From the NCBI RefSeq assembly GCF_001540865.1, contig NC_033633.1:11258917-11322916 (forward strand): a stretch of 64,000 nt of DNA, in the 5' to 3' direction. The translations under genes and the position numbers were made by a program. This stretch comes from Ananas comosus (lineage: Eukaryota > Streptophyta > Magnoliopsida > Poales > Bromeliaceae). The notes under the pieces are model-generated. The model did no database searches. It worked only from the letters and a program-made list of their open reading frames with translations, and had not been told where the DNA came from. Of this stretch, positions 1-14,022 are shown piece after piece (positions within the stretch are counted from its first letter, which is position 1; the number at the start of each line of letters is the position of its first letter).

Positions 1-3000
1 GCGCTCCTCCTGAGGCCGCTGCGGCTCCGCCGCCCCGGGGCGTCGCCGGCGCCGGAGACGATGGAGGCGACTCCGACTCCGACGAATCCCCGGAGAGTGC
101 TCGTAACAACATGCGCATAAAAGAGGTCCTTTTTTGTCCCTTTATTTTTACACTCCTCAAATTTCTTTTTTTTCCTCGCAATTTGCATTGTTTAGTTTTA
201 GTGATTTATTATGTCTATTTGATGCATCTTATTTATGACACATCCTAAATTTTTACGGAAATTTTTTTTTTTTTGTTGCTATACTTTTTGTTCATTTTGT
301 ATGTAGCAAAGATGATCGAAGTATACACTGATCCCCTCAACTATAGGCCAATTAAAAAATGAATCTCCCTCATCTTTTGATTCTTCATATTTAAGTTATT
401 TTCATCACTAGATTTTCTTAAGCTTAAGCTTTTACGAATGCTTTTTCCGTTGACGGAACCACGGATTTCGGTAACTATTAATAGTTCATAGCTTAGAAGC
501 AGTAGTAGAATGAGGAATTTAGTTTCGTGGCGAGACGTTGCGTTATCTTTTCGTTTCCTCGCATTTTGTTGTATGAAATTTCCGAGACATGTCCTGCAGA
601 GCTCTTCGGGAGTAGAGCCAGCGGAAGACCGAAGCGCCAACTCGAGCGAAGAATGTTCTGCTGGAAAGGAAAACGGAATGGCGGCGGTCGCGCACGAGGA
701 ACCCACGACTAGTGCGGCAGACGATGCGCTGGTTCCGAAAGTGGGGATGAGATTCAAGAGCATCGAAGAAGCTTTTCTGTTCTACACGGCGTACGGGTAT
801 CGAACCGGCTTCGGCGTCACGAGACGAACGAGCCACAGCATGCACGGAAAGAAGTACCGTCAAACATTTACTTGCTGTAAAGAAGGGAATCCGAGAGTGA
901 AAAAGGCGGTCGTCAAGTGCAGGAGAAGACCCATAGTTAAATGCGGATGCCGAGCCATGATGGTTATAAAAGACCCCGCTTTAAAGGATTCGTGGGTTAT
1001 CGATTATGTTATACTGAAGCACAATCACCCACTCGATCCCGATCGGGTTCGGTTCATGAAATGCTTCCGAGAACTGCCGATCACGATTAAGAGGCAGCTT
1101 CACGTGAACGAATTCCAGGGCACGCTTCCCACCATGCCCATCAACGCGGTCATTTCTCAGGCGGCCGAAAACATGAGTTCCTCGTCCAACCAGAAGGGTT
1201 CCAGAAACCTTGCGGATCAGATGAGGAGACTTAGACTTGGAGAGGGAGATGCCGAGGCTCTTACGAAGTTCTTTGACGCCATGCAACTGCGAAACCCGAG
1301 CTTTTTTTACAGTTGCGATATGGATGCGAATGGCCTTCTTGCGAACGTCTTTTGGGCTGATGCGAGATCGCGAGCTGCGTATCGGCACTTCAACGACGTT
1401 GTTACTTTCGATACGACCTACTCATCGAGCAAATACCATATCCCTTTGGTTCTCTTTCTGGGAGTAAATCACCATGGCCAATCTATCTTGCTAGGTTGCG
1501 GTCTTCTCGCCAGCGAGAGTAAAGAATCCTATGTCTGGATCTTTAAAAGGTGGCTAAGGTGCATGAACGACAAGTCTCCGAACGCTATAATTACTAATCA
1601 AGACGAAGCAATTCGTGGGGCGGTTCAGGAAGTGCTTCCTAGTGCTCGACATCGTTTTTGCCTCTGGCATGTCATGAGGAAGCTACCTGAAAAGCTGGGG
1701 AAAGCGCAAGCGAAGGAGGAAATAGTCAGTAAATTAAGTAAAGCTGTCCATGATTCCATAACCATAAATGAATTCGAGATGGAATGGGAGGAAACAGTTG
1801 TTAAATACCAACTCCATGATAATGAGTATCTATCGTCCTTGTATGAAGATCGGAAGCAGTGGGTTCCCGTTTACGTGAGAAGCGCTTTCTGGGCGTCCAT
1901 GTCTTCCACCCATGATAACGAAAGCGGAAATGCTTTCTTTGATGGTTTCGTGACCTCTAAGACCTCGCTAAAGAAGTTTCTAGAGCAATATGATAGCGTT
2001 CTGAAAGATAAGTGGGACAAAGAGGTTCAAGAGGATTTCCACTCATCACACACTTCGCCCCAGCTAATATCCGGATTTGAATTTGAGAAACAAATTGCAA
2101 AATTGTATACTGCGAACATGTTTCAGAAGTTCCAAGATGAGGTCAGGCACTTAATCCAATGTGTGTGCACACGAGTCGAGAGGAACGGCCCTATAGTAAC
2201 GTACATGGTCACCGAACTTATTGAGAGCCGGCAACTTGACTACAAGGTCACCTACAATTCAGCCGAGCACGAGGTGTGGTGTATTTGTTGCTCTTTCGAA
2301 TATAGTGGTATATTGTGTAGGCATGCATTGTGCGTGCTTCGGCAAGAATTCGTCGTGATATTACCTTCGAAGTATGTATTAGCCCGTTGGAGAAAGGATT
2401 TCAAGATATTGCAAGCTTTCAACTCTACTCCACAAATGGCGTTAACGGGCGAAACGGGGAACTACGATGAACTTGTCGCGCGTGGCCAACAATACCTTTT
2501 GGATATCGCGGATTTTGCGGCATTTAATCATGATATGAAAGTGTACGCGCTCAACGCTTTGAGGGAGGCGAGGGACAAAGTAGTGAAGCAAGAGGTCTCG
2601 CTCGGCGATAGGACCGTCGATGACGATAGCCTTCACAATACTCTTCTCGCGAGCAATATTTGTATTCCCCCGAACATGGACGTACAAAGCGATGGGCTTT
2701 TCTTGGCTTCTGCGACCAAGGTCTTCGACTCTCCCCGCGCCCACCCTAAGGTTCCTCATAAGAAGAGGCCTGTTAGCCAGAGGGAAAGAGCTTCTGAGGA
2801 ATTAAAGAAACAGAGAAGGGAAAACGACTCGATTATCGCCAGTAAAAATGTCGGCCTGCATGTAAGTTTTGTTTGCAAGAACATTCTTGTTTTGTGAATT
2901 TAGTTCGATGTAACTCGTACTTACAAATGGGTCTTTTATTAGGTTCTCGAGAATCAGTCTAATGCGGCAGTTCCAATGACCCAATTTACGACACAAGAAA

Positions 3001-3179
3001 ACTTTTCGGTCCAGGTATGTTGAACACGCCAAGGTCATTTCCAATCTCCGGTTTATTACACTAAAAACTCTTCCACCGGTTCTCTCTAGGTGGGGTCGGA
3101 TCCTTCGCCTTGGTTATACAACCCCTCTTATTTCTATTGGCACGGGGCTGGTATTCAAGACCCGACGAGAAGAACATGA
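1..3179 (+). CDS. FAR1-related sequence (FRS) protein, 5' end outside window
   Basis: The gene encodes a FAR1/FHY3-family protein, a transcription regulator domesticated from a Mutator-like transposase. Coding exons are <3-125, 600-2861, 2943-3014 and 3090-3179; all junctions are GT/AG and in phase 0, giving 848 visible residues. The first partial exon is acidic and Asp/Ser-rich (DDGGDSDSDESPESA). Exon 2 carries the N-terminal FAR1 zinc-binding domain (TCCKEG ... VKCGCRAMM ... HNHPLDP), then the MULE transposase core (VVTFDTTY, ITNQDEAI, HRFCLWHVMRKLP), then the SWIM zinc finger (WCICCSFEYSGILCRHALCVL). The C-terminus is short and ends WLYNPSYFYWHGAG. An ATG at 510 opens the long frame, but a good acceptor (gtcctgcag) at 599 and the matching phase of the exon ending at 125 argue that 510-599 is intron. 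A 3'UTR intron (3239-3589) is plausible. The family is certain; the exact FRS subgroup is not assigned. Confidence 0.88.
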
Positions 3180-4640
3180 TGATGTGCCGTTTAATTTCGT
3201 CTTTCGGCGAGTATTCGATTCGTTATAGCACCCTAAAGGTAGTTTCTCTGACCTAACGATGCCGTCGGTGTTTAAACATTATGATCCACTTTTCCACTTT
3301 GAGTTCGTGTATCATCATCGTATCTCGTCTCTATACGGCCTCCGAATAATTCATCTGAGAACTTGTTTAAGAATCTTCTTTCCGGACCATTGAAATTTGT
3401 TGGACAAAATATTGGTTTTAGATTGGTAGTATTTAGCGAAGATCGAAATCGAGCATATAAACATCTGGGAAGATCCTGCTGCATTGATGTCTCGAAGTTT
3501 CGTTATCAGCAGTACGAATAGATCGAAGTTTCGCATTTTGTTATGTAATGCGTCGGTAGAGTATATTAATACATGTTCTTATGTTGCAGGAGAACTGAGC
3601 CTCAATGGCACTAAATCTATCGAAGATCCGAACCCAAACTCGCGCACTTTTCTCGCAAACATGAGCTCACTTAGAAGTGGAGTTACCTGATTCAGAAATG
3701 GGAGGATAATATGTATCAATGCAATATGTAAATTATGTAGTTTTAGGAAACTCTTTTTTGTTTTGCTGTTTCTTTTCTTTTCTTTTCTTTTCTTTTTTTT
3801 ATTCCTTTGTGTTGGAGTATTAAGTAGTGGTTGTTGATCCTTGTTTAGTTGAATAATTCAAGCTTATGGTTGAAAAAAAAAAAAGAAGAAATTTCTCTTT
3901 TTTTTTTTTGGGCATTGGGGCATCATGCAAAATTCGTGAGAAAAATGCAATGGATGATTTGAGTAAATTTCATTTTGATTCTATGCTAATTGTTATTTGA
4001 TTCTATGTAAATTTCCTGTAAGTGATTTTCAAGTTAAAAATAATTTTTATTTTAATTCACTGCACCACCACCAACAGCGAAGTTAATTATGGCAAAAGTA
4101 GAAATTTTCGTCTGAAAATAACTTCACCCTTATAAAGATGTTTGGGTTTGGATCGGATTTTTAAAAATCCGAACCCGAACCCGAAAATTAAATTATTTTT
4201 GTCAACTTCGCATACCACAATAAATCAGTTATACTATATTTTCTACAGTCTCATAAAAAAATACATAAATTTTTTTAGATTCCCCAGTAGGCCTTATATT
4301 GTGAATTCAATCAAAATTTAAAGTGCTCATCGACACAGACCATATCTACTGTACCGTATCGTGTCAGTAAAATATCGACATGATACAGTTATCGATGATA
4401 CAGCTCAAAATTTTTTTTTCTTTAAATTATTTTATAATTTCTCAAAAAAATTCAAAAAACTTTGATAAAAATACATAATAAGCAAATAAAATATTTTATT
4501 TTTAAAATATTAAATATTTTATATTATTATATGTTTATATAAATATATATTTTTATGACGCATTGGCCTACAATTCTATTTGAGGAAACTTAAATCCTTT
4601 TAGAACCCACCCTTTTTTTCTCTATTAATTAATTAATTAA
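3180..4640. other. FRS 3'UTR and AT-rich spacer
   Basis: The first part is probably FRS 3'UTR, with a possible intron from 3239 to 3589 (gtagtttc ... atgttgcag). After about 3850 the sequence is AT-rich with homopolymer runs, a (TTAA/ATTA) tract near 4624-4648 and no credible coding frame. Confidence 0.5.
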
Positions 4641-5287
4641 TTAATTAAATCATATATATTATAATAAGGCCGCATATTCTAAAGCATAGGGATATCCCTA
4701 TCCCCTTCCTCAACCCTCTCTCTCTCTCTCTCTCTCTCTCTTCTCAATCGAGCTTCGCCATTAGCCGAGTCTTAAGCTCACTCTCTCCACCTAATCCAAG
4801 TGTATGCTCTCTCTTCTCCCCTTTTTCTCAAAAAACTTTGGATCAAATTGGATACTTGATCGATCTACACAGCTGTAGCTTAACACTGCTTCAATTTTTT
4901 TTTCTTTTGGGTTTTTTTTTTTATGGTTTAAATGATCAAGATTAGTGGTAAATTTATGGGCTTTCTCTGTTAGATCATCTTACTAAATTGAATCTATATG
5001 GAGATAGTTTGAGTCTATGATTTTTGAGTTTTGGAGTACTTGATTTCTCTACCTAGGTTAAGATTAAGTAGGTATGTGAGCACATTATCCACCATTTGTT
5101 TTTCGGAAAAGTTCGAAAAATCGCCCTTGCTGTATAACGCATTTGCAGTTTAGTGCCCTGTTGTTTCGAAGTACTTTATAGATTCTATTGTAGTTTCTGT
5201 AATCAACGCGCGATTTTATATACTATGGGTGGTGAAAAGGAGCATTTTTTCGCTCTTTGGTTTTATAAGATGTAGAACTTCGGATAA

Positions 5288-5530
5288 GGGCGTGTTTGGT
5301 TCCTCAGGAAATCATGGAAAACTGTTTTTCGGGGGGAAAAAAAAGAAGTTTTGACATAGTTTTTGCTTCCTGAATAAAAAATCCGGAAAATGAAAGCACT
5401 ACATTTCCGTAAAATATGGAAAAGAGTTGCCCAAAAAAAACTACTTTTTTTAGGAACTAAATGGACAGGAAATACTTTTCGAGCCAGAAAACTAGCTTCT
5501 AGAATATTTTTCGAAAAATCAAACACCCCA
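5288..5530. mobile_element. Tourist/Harbinger-like MITE in SQD1 5'UTR intron
   Basis: The ends are inverted: GGGCGTGTTTGGTT on the left and AAATCAAACACCCCA on the right. They are flanked by the 3-bp direct repeat TAA (5285-5287 and 5531-5533), as expected for PIF/Harbinger insertions. The length is about 243 bp with no coding capacity. A second copy is at 41389-41625. Confidence 0.7.
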
Positions 5531-6197
5531 TAAGTGCTTCATTTTGAATCGCAGGGTAGTAAACCTCAAATTTAGGGAGTGTTTTCTAATGGATGAGATG
5601 TGGCGTTAGCTAGAGCAGTTCATTTGAGTGCCTAATTTCTGACTCCTCTAGGAACCATTTTCCTCTTTATTATGTGTTTTATGTTTTCGATGTTGATTGG
5701 AAGAGAAACTCGATCAGATTACCTCAACATTTCAATTTAGAAATTGTATAGGAGACACCCCTTTGTCGACACAGAATCACTTGAAATCCAGAGATTCACA
5801 GTAAAACTGAGAATGATGGAAATACTTGCATTTTTGTGTGGCGTTTGCGAGTCTAATTGATTCACATGAAGGATATTGATTCTAAGATGATCGCATTATA
5901 TTGTGCTTGGAATGTAAGCTACGTTTACGAGTTGAGGTATCAGGAAAAGATGAGGGCCATCATGGCGAGAGTCATTGGAAGCACATGCCTCATATTTTAT
6001 CTCTCCCTTCCTGCTACTAACTCTGCGGAACTGACTTGCTTTGAATTAGTTTTGAGTCAGGCACATCCGGTTGTGTTAGGAAATCAAGCTATCTTGAGTC
6101 ATGACATAAACTTTGCTTGAATGGAATTAGGGATGAAAGTTGGCATCATGTTAGACTGTCTTAGCAGTTAGAGTGAACTTCCTTACATGGGTATGGA

Positions 6198-6502
6198 AAA
6201 AATGTACAGAACTTAGCTAAACTATGGACAATTTTAAATCGACTACCCGACCTTTCAAAATTTTTATTTTACTACTCAACCTTTGAATTTGTTGATTTGA
6301 TGAATTTATAGTTGTAAGAATTGTATGTAGTATACTAACTAAATCTGTAAATATAAACGACGCATTCACTATTTGAAGTCAAGGTGTTGTTAACTGACAC
6401 AAATGAAACAAATTGAAAGGTTGGATATTAAAATCAAATTTTTGAAAGGTCGGATAATCGATTCAAAATGGTCCGTAGTTTAGGGAGGTTCTGTACATTT
6501 TT
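6198..6502. mobile_element. MITE family A, intact copy in SQD1 5'UTR intron
   Basis: Long inverted ends match over about 60 bp. The left end begins aaaaatgtacagaac and the right end finishes gttctgtacattttt, and the inner motifs (gacctttcaaaa and its complement) also match. It is about 305 bp, AT-rich and non-coding. A related copy at about 40450-41385 is split by another element, and a decayed one lies near 41810-42060. Confidence 0.75.
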
Positions 6503-7024
6503 ACCTATAGATACTATGTTTCTGTCCATTTCCTTTTATCTAAAAATAGCATGAATTTGAGATCTCGCGCAGAGATTCCTGCTTGTTAATTTAGTTCAGT
6601 TATATGCTCCACTGTCAATATATTTTTAAATTACTAATTAGACCTTAACGAAGTCCTCAGTTTCTTGTTCATTGCCATAGATACTGTCTAGACCCCAGAT
6701 CCAATCATCCGATTAATCCTTTTTAGTATTTACATCATTATAAACAGCAAAATCAGTGTCGCATGGGAGATGATGAATGAGAGTCGAATGGTTTCAACTT
6801 TCAATTATATCATAAATATAAATGTGCTTGTCCTCTTTCACAATTATAGTATTTATATATTTAGGTGTCTATCGACTAACGAAAAAACAGCTAGGGCAGT
6901 TAGAATTTGGAAATTTCACAATGGAAAATTGATACCTGTAGCTTATGAATTTTCTTTTCATATAGCTCCGTATATTGTTTCTAGTTAATATTTCATGCAT
7001 CCTTATGAACTTTGCTTGTTGTGA

Positions 7025-9459
<2,435 letters not shown>

Positions 9460-9948
9460 CTGTTCTAACTTGTTTATAATAAGTGATTACTATGTTTCCA
9501 ATCATATAGTTGGCATAGTATCTGTTGTATTTTATGAGATTAGGTTCAACTCTTTTTCTTTTTTTTTTTTCTTTTTTTTGGTTAAGAGATCATGGTGAAC
9601 ATTAAACACTTTATAAGGGTTTTTGCTTTTTCTATTTATGCATTATTGTGATTGTATAATGATTAGCAAAATTTTTCCATGTTACGTTGACTTTCACTCC
9701 GTTGACCTCGCACAAACGCTATTGTTGTAATTTTTTTTTAATCTATAAATATATGTGATTCGAGGCAAATAAAAAAAAAAAAAAATTCCCTCCTTGCACT
9801 TTAGAATTATCATTTTTTATAAATATTTACTTTAATTTGAATTCTATATTTTCTACCACAATTTTAAATAATATTGTGGACCGAACTCCTGTTGACTCCT
9901 TAGAACGTTGCCTACACCGGGCGCATCATATTTGTACACTATTTTTTT
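9460..9948. other. SQD1 3'UTR and short AT-rich spacer
   Basis: The first 150 to 200 bases are probably SQD1 3'UTR, followed by T- and A-runs. I see no gene, repeat unit or structured site. Confidence 0.4.
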
Positions 9949-10231
9949 AGGGAAAATTTCTTCACTGCCCTTCCAAATAAGTCTAATATCATAAACACCC
10001 CTATAAAAATTAAAATATCATAAAAAACCTTCCAAAAGAGAGAAATTTTCAAAAATAACCTTCACATTAAGTTGTCATCAATTTTGAATAGACAGGCAAA
10101 TAAAATTCCAACTTTACCCCTGTTGTCATTACCATCTTAAAATATTTAATTAGCTATAAAATCATTTATAACTTTATAAACACCCCTTTAAATTATAAAT
10201 AATCTACATTGAGAGATAAGTTTTTATCAAG

Positions 10232-10235
<4 letters not shown>

Positions 10236-10274
<39 letters not shown>
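10236..10274. repeat. (AT)n microsatellite
   Basis: An uninterrupted AT dinucleotide tract of about 39 bases directly abuts the family-M MITE at 10275. Confidence 0.9.
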
Positions 10275-10277
<3 letters not shown>

Positions 10278-10675
10278 TCCGACTACTATACTATTATGAG
10301 TACGATCGTCCTCATACTCATAAGTTGTTTTCGATGATAGAGCTTCCGAATCGACGATCCACACCGTTAAACGTTATTTACAGCATTTAAAACTTATAGA
10401 AATCAAATTTTATAATTTTTCGACATCATTTACCTTACGATCAAGATGTCACAAATTTGACAATTTTTAACGGCCGGTATGGGATACTTGCTAGTTTAAC
10501 GGTGTAAAAGAATCGAAATTTGTTGAATTTTTGATAAAAAATTGTATTTACTACATAGATAAAGATCAATAACTCTGATCTTGAATTGAAGGATCCGATC
10601 ATCCTTTTTTAGGATGTCATTCGATTTTGACCGTTCATTTTATGCCCGCTTGATGGACTTTATTATTTGAAAAAA
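10275..10675. mobile_element. MITE family M, copy 1 (next to (AT)n)
   Basis: It shares internal blocks with three other places in the window (25617-26126, 31273-31535, 56735-57030): ctcataagttgttttcgatg, a block around gcatttaaaac, and a later block gatcttgaatt. It is non-coding and looks decayed at its right end. Confidence 0.55.
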
Positions 10676-11170
10676 AAAAATTAAGCAAAAATTTGTTTAA
10701 AGTATTAACTAACTCATTAAAATAAGGTTAAACAATTTATTCAAAATATAACCTAAATATATATATACATGATGTGAACTAAGTTATTTGAACTGGCATA
10801 AATTTATGTGCTTTAGCATCTCAAATTTCAAAATAAATGATGTAAAGTATCTTATTTTGTAAACCACACAGTAGTAAACTAAAATGATGTATTTTAGTCT
10901 TTATTTTAATATTTTAAAATAAATATTATTATGCTAAAATACTTTTGTAAAAGATTTTAGATGTTACGGGCAAAATGGACATTTTCACTATATTTATGAT
11001 AATCTAAATATTTTAGCATTCTAGAAAGAAATGAAAAGTAACGATAAGGGTATATTTGAAAGATAATAAGCTTTTGTAGAGGTATCTATGATATAATCAA
11101 ATTTATAGGGGCGCTATGATATTTTTGAAGTTTAGAGGGGCACCAATGAAATTGACCCTTTTCTTTTTAG

Positions 11171-11893
11171 GTACACGTCCCTGCAAATATGGTGAATTGC
11201 AGATATATCCCTACAAAGCTCAACTTTCATAAGTTATTCCTACAAATGTTCTAATGTATTCAGATATGCCCCTCTGGTTAGGATCCGTTAGAGAGCTGTT
11301 AATTTTTTAACAGTAGAGTTGTGAAATGATAATTTTGTTCTTACCCTCTTCCTCTTCCTCTTCCTCTTTAGGCTGCTGGAGCGGACGGCGGCGGTGGTGA
11401 CGGCGACGGCGACCTTGCGGAGCTTGTCGGGGTTGCGGCCAACGAGGATGCGGAAGAAGCGGAAGGCGAAGGCGCGGCCTATGCCGTCGGAGGCGCCCGT
11501 GACGACGGCCCACGCGGGCACCACGACGGCGACGACGATCGGGTTATCGATGATGACGAAGAAGAAAAGGGAGGAGAAAAGGAGAAGAAAAGGAGGATAT
11601 GGAGAAAAGGAGGAAGAAGAAGAAGAAGAAGCAGGAGAGGAAGAGGAAGAGGAAGAAGAAGAAGAAAAAGAAGAAGAAGAAGAAGAAGAATGGCAAAATT
11701 ATCAATTCACATTATTAATTAACCCAAGATAAGTATTTTAACTATGGTTAACGAAATTTCTCTAACGGACCCTAACGGTAGGGACATATCTGAATACATT
11801 AGGACTTTTATAGGGATAAATTATGAAAGTTGAACTTTATAGCGATATATTTGTAATTCACCATATTTGCAGAGATGTGTATGCAATTAACCC
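11171..11893. mobile_element. Pack-MULE-like element carrying a gene fragment
   Basis: Long terminal inverted repeats of about 120-130 bp lie at 11171-11290 and about 11750-11893. Shared blocks include tgcaaatatggtgaattgca, caactttcataa, ctaatgtattcagatatg and ccgttagaga. The same TIR family bounds a short empty copy at 42085-42457 that has a near-perfect 9-bp duplication, as in Mutator-like elements. The interior (11330-11700) is unlike the TIRs: GC-rich, followed by a (GAA)n-type purine tract, and it encodes a fragment of a ketoacyl-CoA reductase on the minus strand. The outermost bases of the left end appear eroded. Confidence 0.65.
11385..11570 (-). pseudogene. Captured fragment of a very-long-chain 3-oxoacyl-CoA reductase (KCR-like)
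   Basis: On the minus strand the frame reads PAWAVVTGASDGIGRAFAF, the Rossmann glycine motif and start of the SDR domain of plant KCR enzymes. An in-frame deletion then removes the beta-alpha segment, and the frame continues ILVGRNPDKLRKV, also typical of KCR. The upstream codons give a hydrophobic stretch (FFFVIIDNPIVVAVVV). There is no YxxxK catalytic segment and no complete gene, and the frame runs into low-complexity sequence. I read it as a captured, rearranged exon piece inside the TIR element. Function is very unlikely unless it is transcribed as a regulatory RNA. Confidence 0.65.
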
Positions 11894-11949
11894 TTTATAT
11901 TTTGAATTAATAGTTAAATTAAAATTATAATCTCTAGCATTCATATTTA

Positions 11950-12063
11950 CTAGTTAAACGCCCGCGCTTCGCTGCGGAAAAAAAAATTACAATAAATATA
12001 CAATAATAATTAATAAATAATAATTAAAAAATATTAAAAAATAAAAATTATTTATATTAGAGA
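11950..12063 (-). mobile_element. Candidate mini-Helitron (114 bp)
   Basis: Read on the minus strand, the segment begins with TCTCTAATAT after a host A (12064). It ends with a short GC-rich hairpin (CCGC/GCGG stem around 11964-11980), then a few bases and CTAG followed by a host T (11949). That matches Helitron rules: 5' TC, 3' hairpin plus CTRR, insertion between A and T. It is far shorter than usual, so this is tentative. Confidence 0.35.
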
Positions 12064-13085
12064 TTTACTTAAAATTAAGCCACAACAAATATAATCTTTT
12101 CTTTCTTATTTTGATTCGCTTTTGGGTCCGTTATTAATTGTCCTTATTATTTTCTCATATATAGTTTTGAGATTAATTTTCTATTTTCTCTTTTATTATA
12201 TTTGGTTGGCCGAAAGTGAACGCCTGAAGTACTATTTTTAGAAAATGACATTTTATAAGTTAGTTTGTTTGTGAAAATAGATAGTTTGCATTTGGAATTA
12301 ATTTCAATAATCAAATAGTAAATCAAAATTTGAGTCAAATCATGAATTCAAATTATGAATTCAAATTTGAATTAAGATTTAATCTTTAAGTTGAAATATG
12401 ATTTTAGAAGTTAATTTTAATTATAAGGTATAACTTAAAATTTAAATTCAAATTAAATTTGATTATATGTCTTAAATTTTAATTATAAATTTTAATCACA
12501 ATTAGGTTTAAATTTAAAATTTAAAATTTAATTTTGAATTCCAAGTGTAAATTTAAATTTAAATTTAATTTATAGTCGTTTGTTTATATTTTTACTTTTT
12601 TAATATAATCAAATAATCAAACAATCGAAATCATCAAAACCAAATTTTTTTATTTTTTACTTTATATCCAACCAAACAATGAAATTCAAAAATTACTTTC
12701 CTAAAAGCCACTTTTATAAAATTAACTTTTTTCACTTCAATCATTTTTAGGCAACTAATCATGAGATTATAATTTGTATTATACCCCAAATCTATTTTAT
12801 CTGTGCACTTATTAAATATAAATTAAAAATGTTATTCTTAGGTAGGTAGTGTAAGCTATCAGAGAAAATAATTGTTTTTCATAATTTAATGTAGTATTAA
12901 AATAGAAGGTTATAATTTTGGATTTTGATATGCTCCTAACTTTATTTAATTTTCTTTCATTTATTCAAGTAAATGTTAGGTCTCTTAAAAGTGGAGTCCA
13001 GATATTAGAAGATATGTTAAATAAAAAAGAATCACAAAATAGTATAGTGACTCCTGTGTCCCTAATACAATTTTGTTTGTGAGCG
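12064..13085. other. AT-rich spacer without recognisable genes
   Basis: Nearly pure A/T sequence with many permutations of aaatttaaatt. No coding frame or clear repeat unit stands out. Confidence 0.5.
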
Positions 13086-13089
13086 ACGC

Positions 13090-13533
13090 AGCTCTTAAAT
13101 TAGTTGCCGCAACCACCACCACCGCAGCCCCAACCTCTATCCCTTCATTAGCCCTTGCCCGTCTGCCGCCGCTCGCTCTCCACCCGCGCGCCGGCCCTTG
13201 ATGCCTCCGCGGCCCTCGCCGCGGCCTCCGTGGCCGCTGCTGCTGCCGCCGCTGCGCTCTTGCCCCTGCTTCCCCTCCTGCTCCTCCTAGTCGTCGTCCT
13301 TCTCCTCGCTCTCCTCCTCCGCCGATTACGCGAGATCCTCCGGAGCATCGGGGAACGGGGCGGTGGGGAGGGTTTCGTGCCTCATCGAGAGCGAGCCCGC
13401 CTTCAAGAGCTCCAGATCCATCGGATTCCAGCTCCCGCGCTCCAGATCGATCGCCGTCACCTCCGGTCATGGCATCGGCGGAGGAGAGGAGGGGGAGGCG
13501 AAGAGGCGGGGATGGGCGGCGCTGTGGCCGTTC

Positions 13534-13564
<31 letters not shown>

Positions 13565-13796
13565 AGGCGGAGGGGGTGAAGTTGTCGAGATGGAGATCAG
13601 GTTCCGGAGGTGGAAGAGAGGGGAAAGGCAAGGGGCGGCATTGGCACTTTCTAAGCCCGATGAAAGCTTTTGGGTTAAGATAGAGAGAACGGAAGAGAGC
13701 TAGAGAGAGAGTAGGGGAGAGGAGGAGAGAGAGAGAGAGAGAGCAAGAAGGAGAGGATTTTCTTGGGAAAGAGGATTTTCTTGGGAAAGAAAGAGC
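13090..13796. other. GC-rich island, possible gene fragment interrupted by the copia element
   Basis: An abrupt GC-rich block (13100-13640) sits in AT-rich surroundings. One plus-strand frame, open from just after a TAG near 13290 to a stop at 13681-13683, reads ...GRVSCLIESEPAFKSSRSI, then FQLPRSRSIAV, a Gly/Ala-rich part and FLSPMKAFG. It looks protein-like but has no start codon and I do not recognise it. The block ends in a (GA)n tract (about 13700-13743) and two 19-bp copies of gaggattttcttgggaaag (from 13753 and 13772), immediately before the retrotransposon. It may be the 5' part of a gene broken by the insertion, or just a promoter-like island. Confidence 0.3.
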
Positions 13797-14022
13797 TGTT
13801 GGAGGTTAGGGTTTTTGGGTGCTTAAAGTATTACACCAAAAGACGTCAAGTTTGGAACGCTCAACAGTGTTACCTTCAGCGTAAGAAACCCTAAATTTAA
13901 TAAATAAGCTAATTGGGCTCCAGAGATATGGGCCTTAATACGCTTTCACTTATTGGGCTTGTATGTGAACATATTATTTGGATTATATTATAACAAAATA
14001 TCCAATAACAATATATCCAACA
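13797..14022 (-). repeat. 3' LTR of copia element
   Basis: TG...CA ended, 226 bp, adjacent to the polypurine tract at 14023-14034. It pairs with 19485-19709. Confidence 0.95.

Larger units (their letters stand above)
9949..11159. mobile_element. Non-autonomous TIR element (about 1.2 kb) with nested insertion
   Basis: The left 90 bp (starting agggaaaattt) align as an inverted repeat with the right end (finishing aaattgaccct). Both contain the motif aatatcata-cacccctata followed by a second cctt/tccaaaag block. No transposase frame is present. A TA microsatellite plus another MITE occupy the middle (10236-10675). The target duplication is unclear. Confidence 0.5.

Noticed and set aside
341..763. 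140-codon minus frame over the FRS gene start
   Set aside because: Antisense shadow of the FRS coding region, partly intronic; no protein-like features.
11394..11732. Glu/Lys-rich 112-codon plus frame
   Set aside because: Antisense of the captured KCR fragment followed by a purine (GAA)n tract; low complexity.
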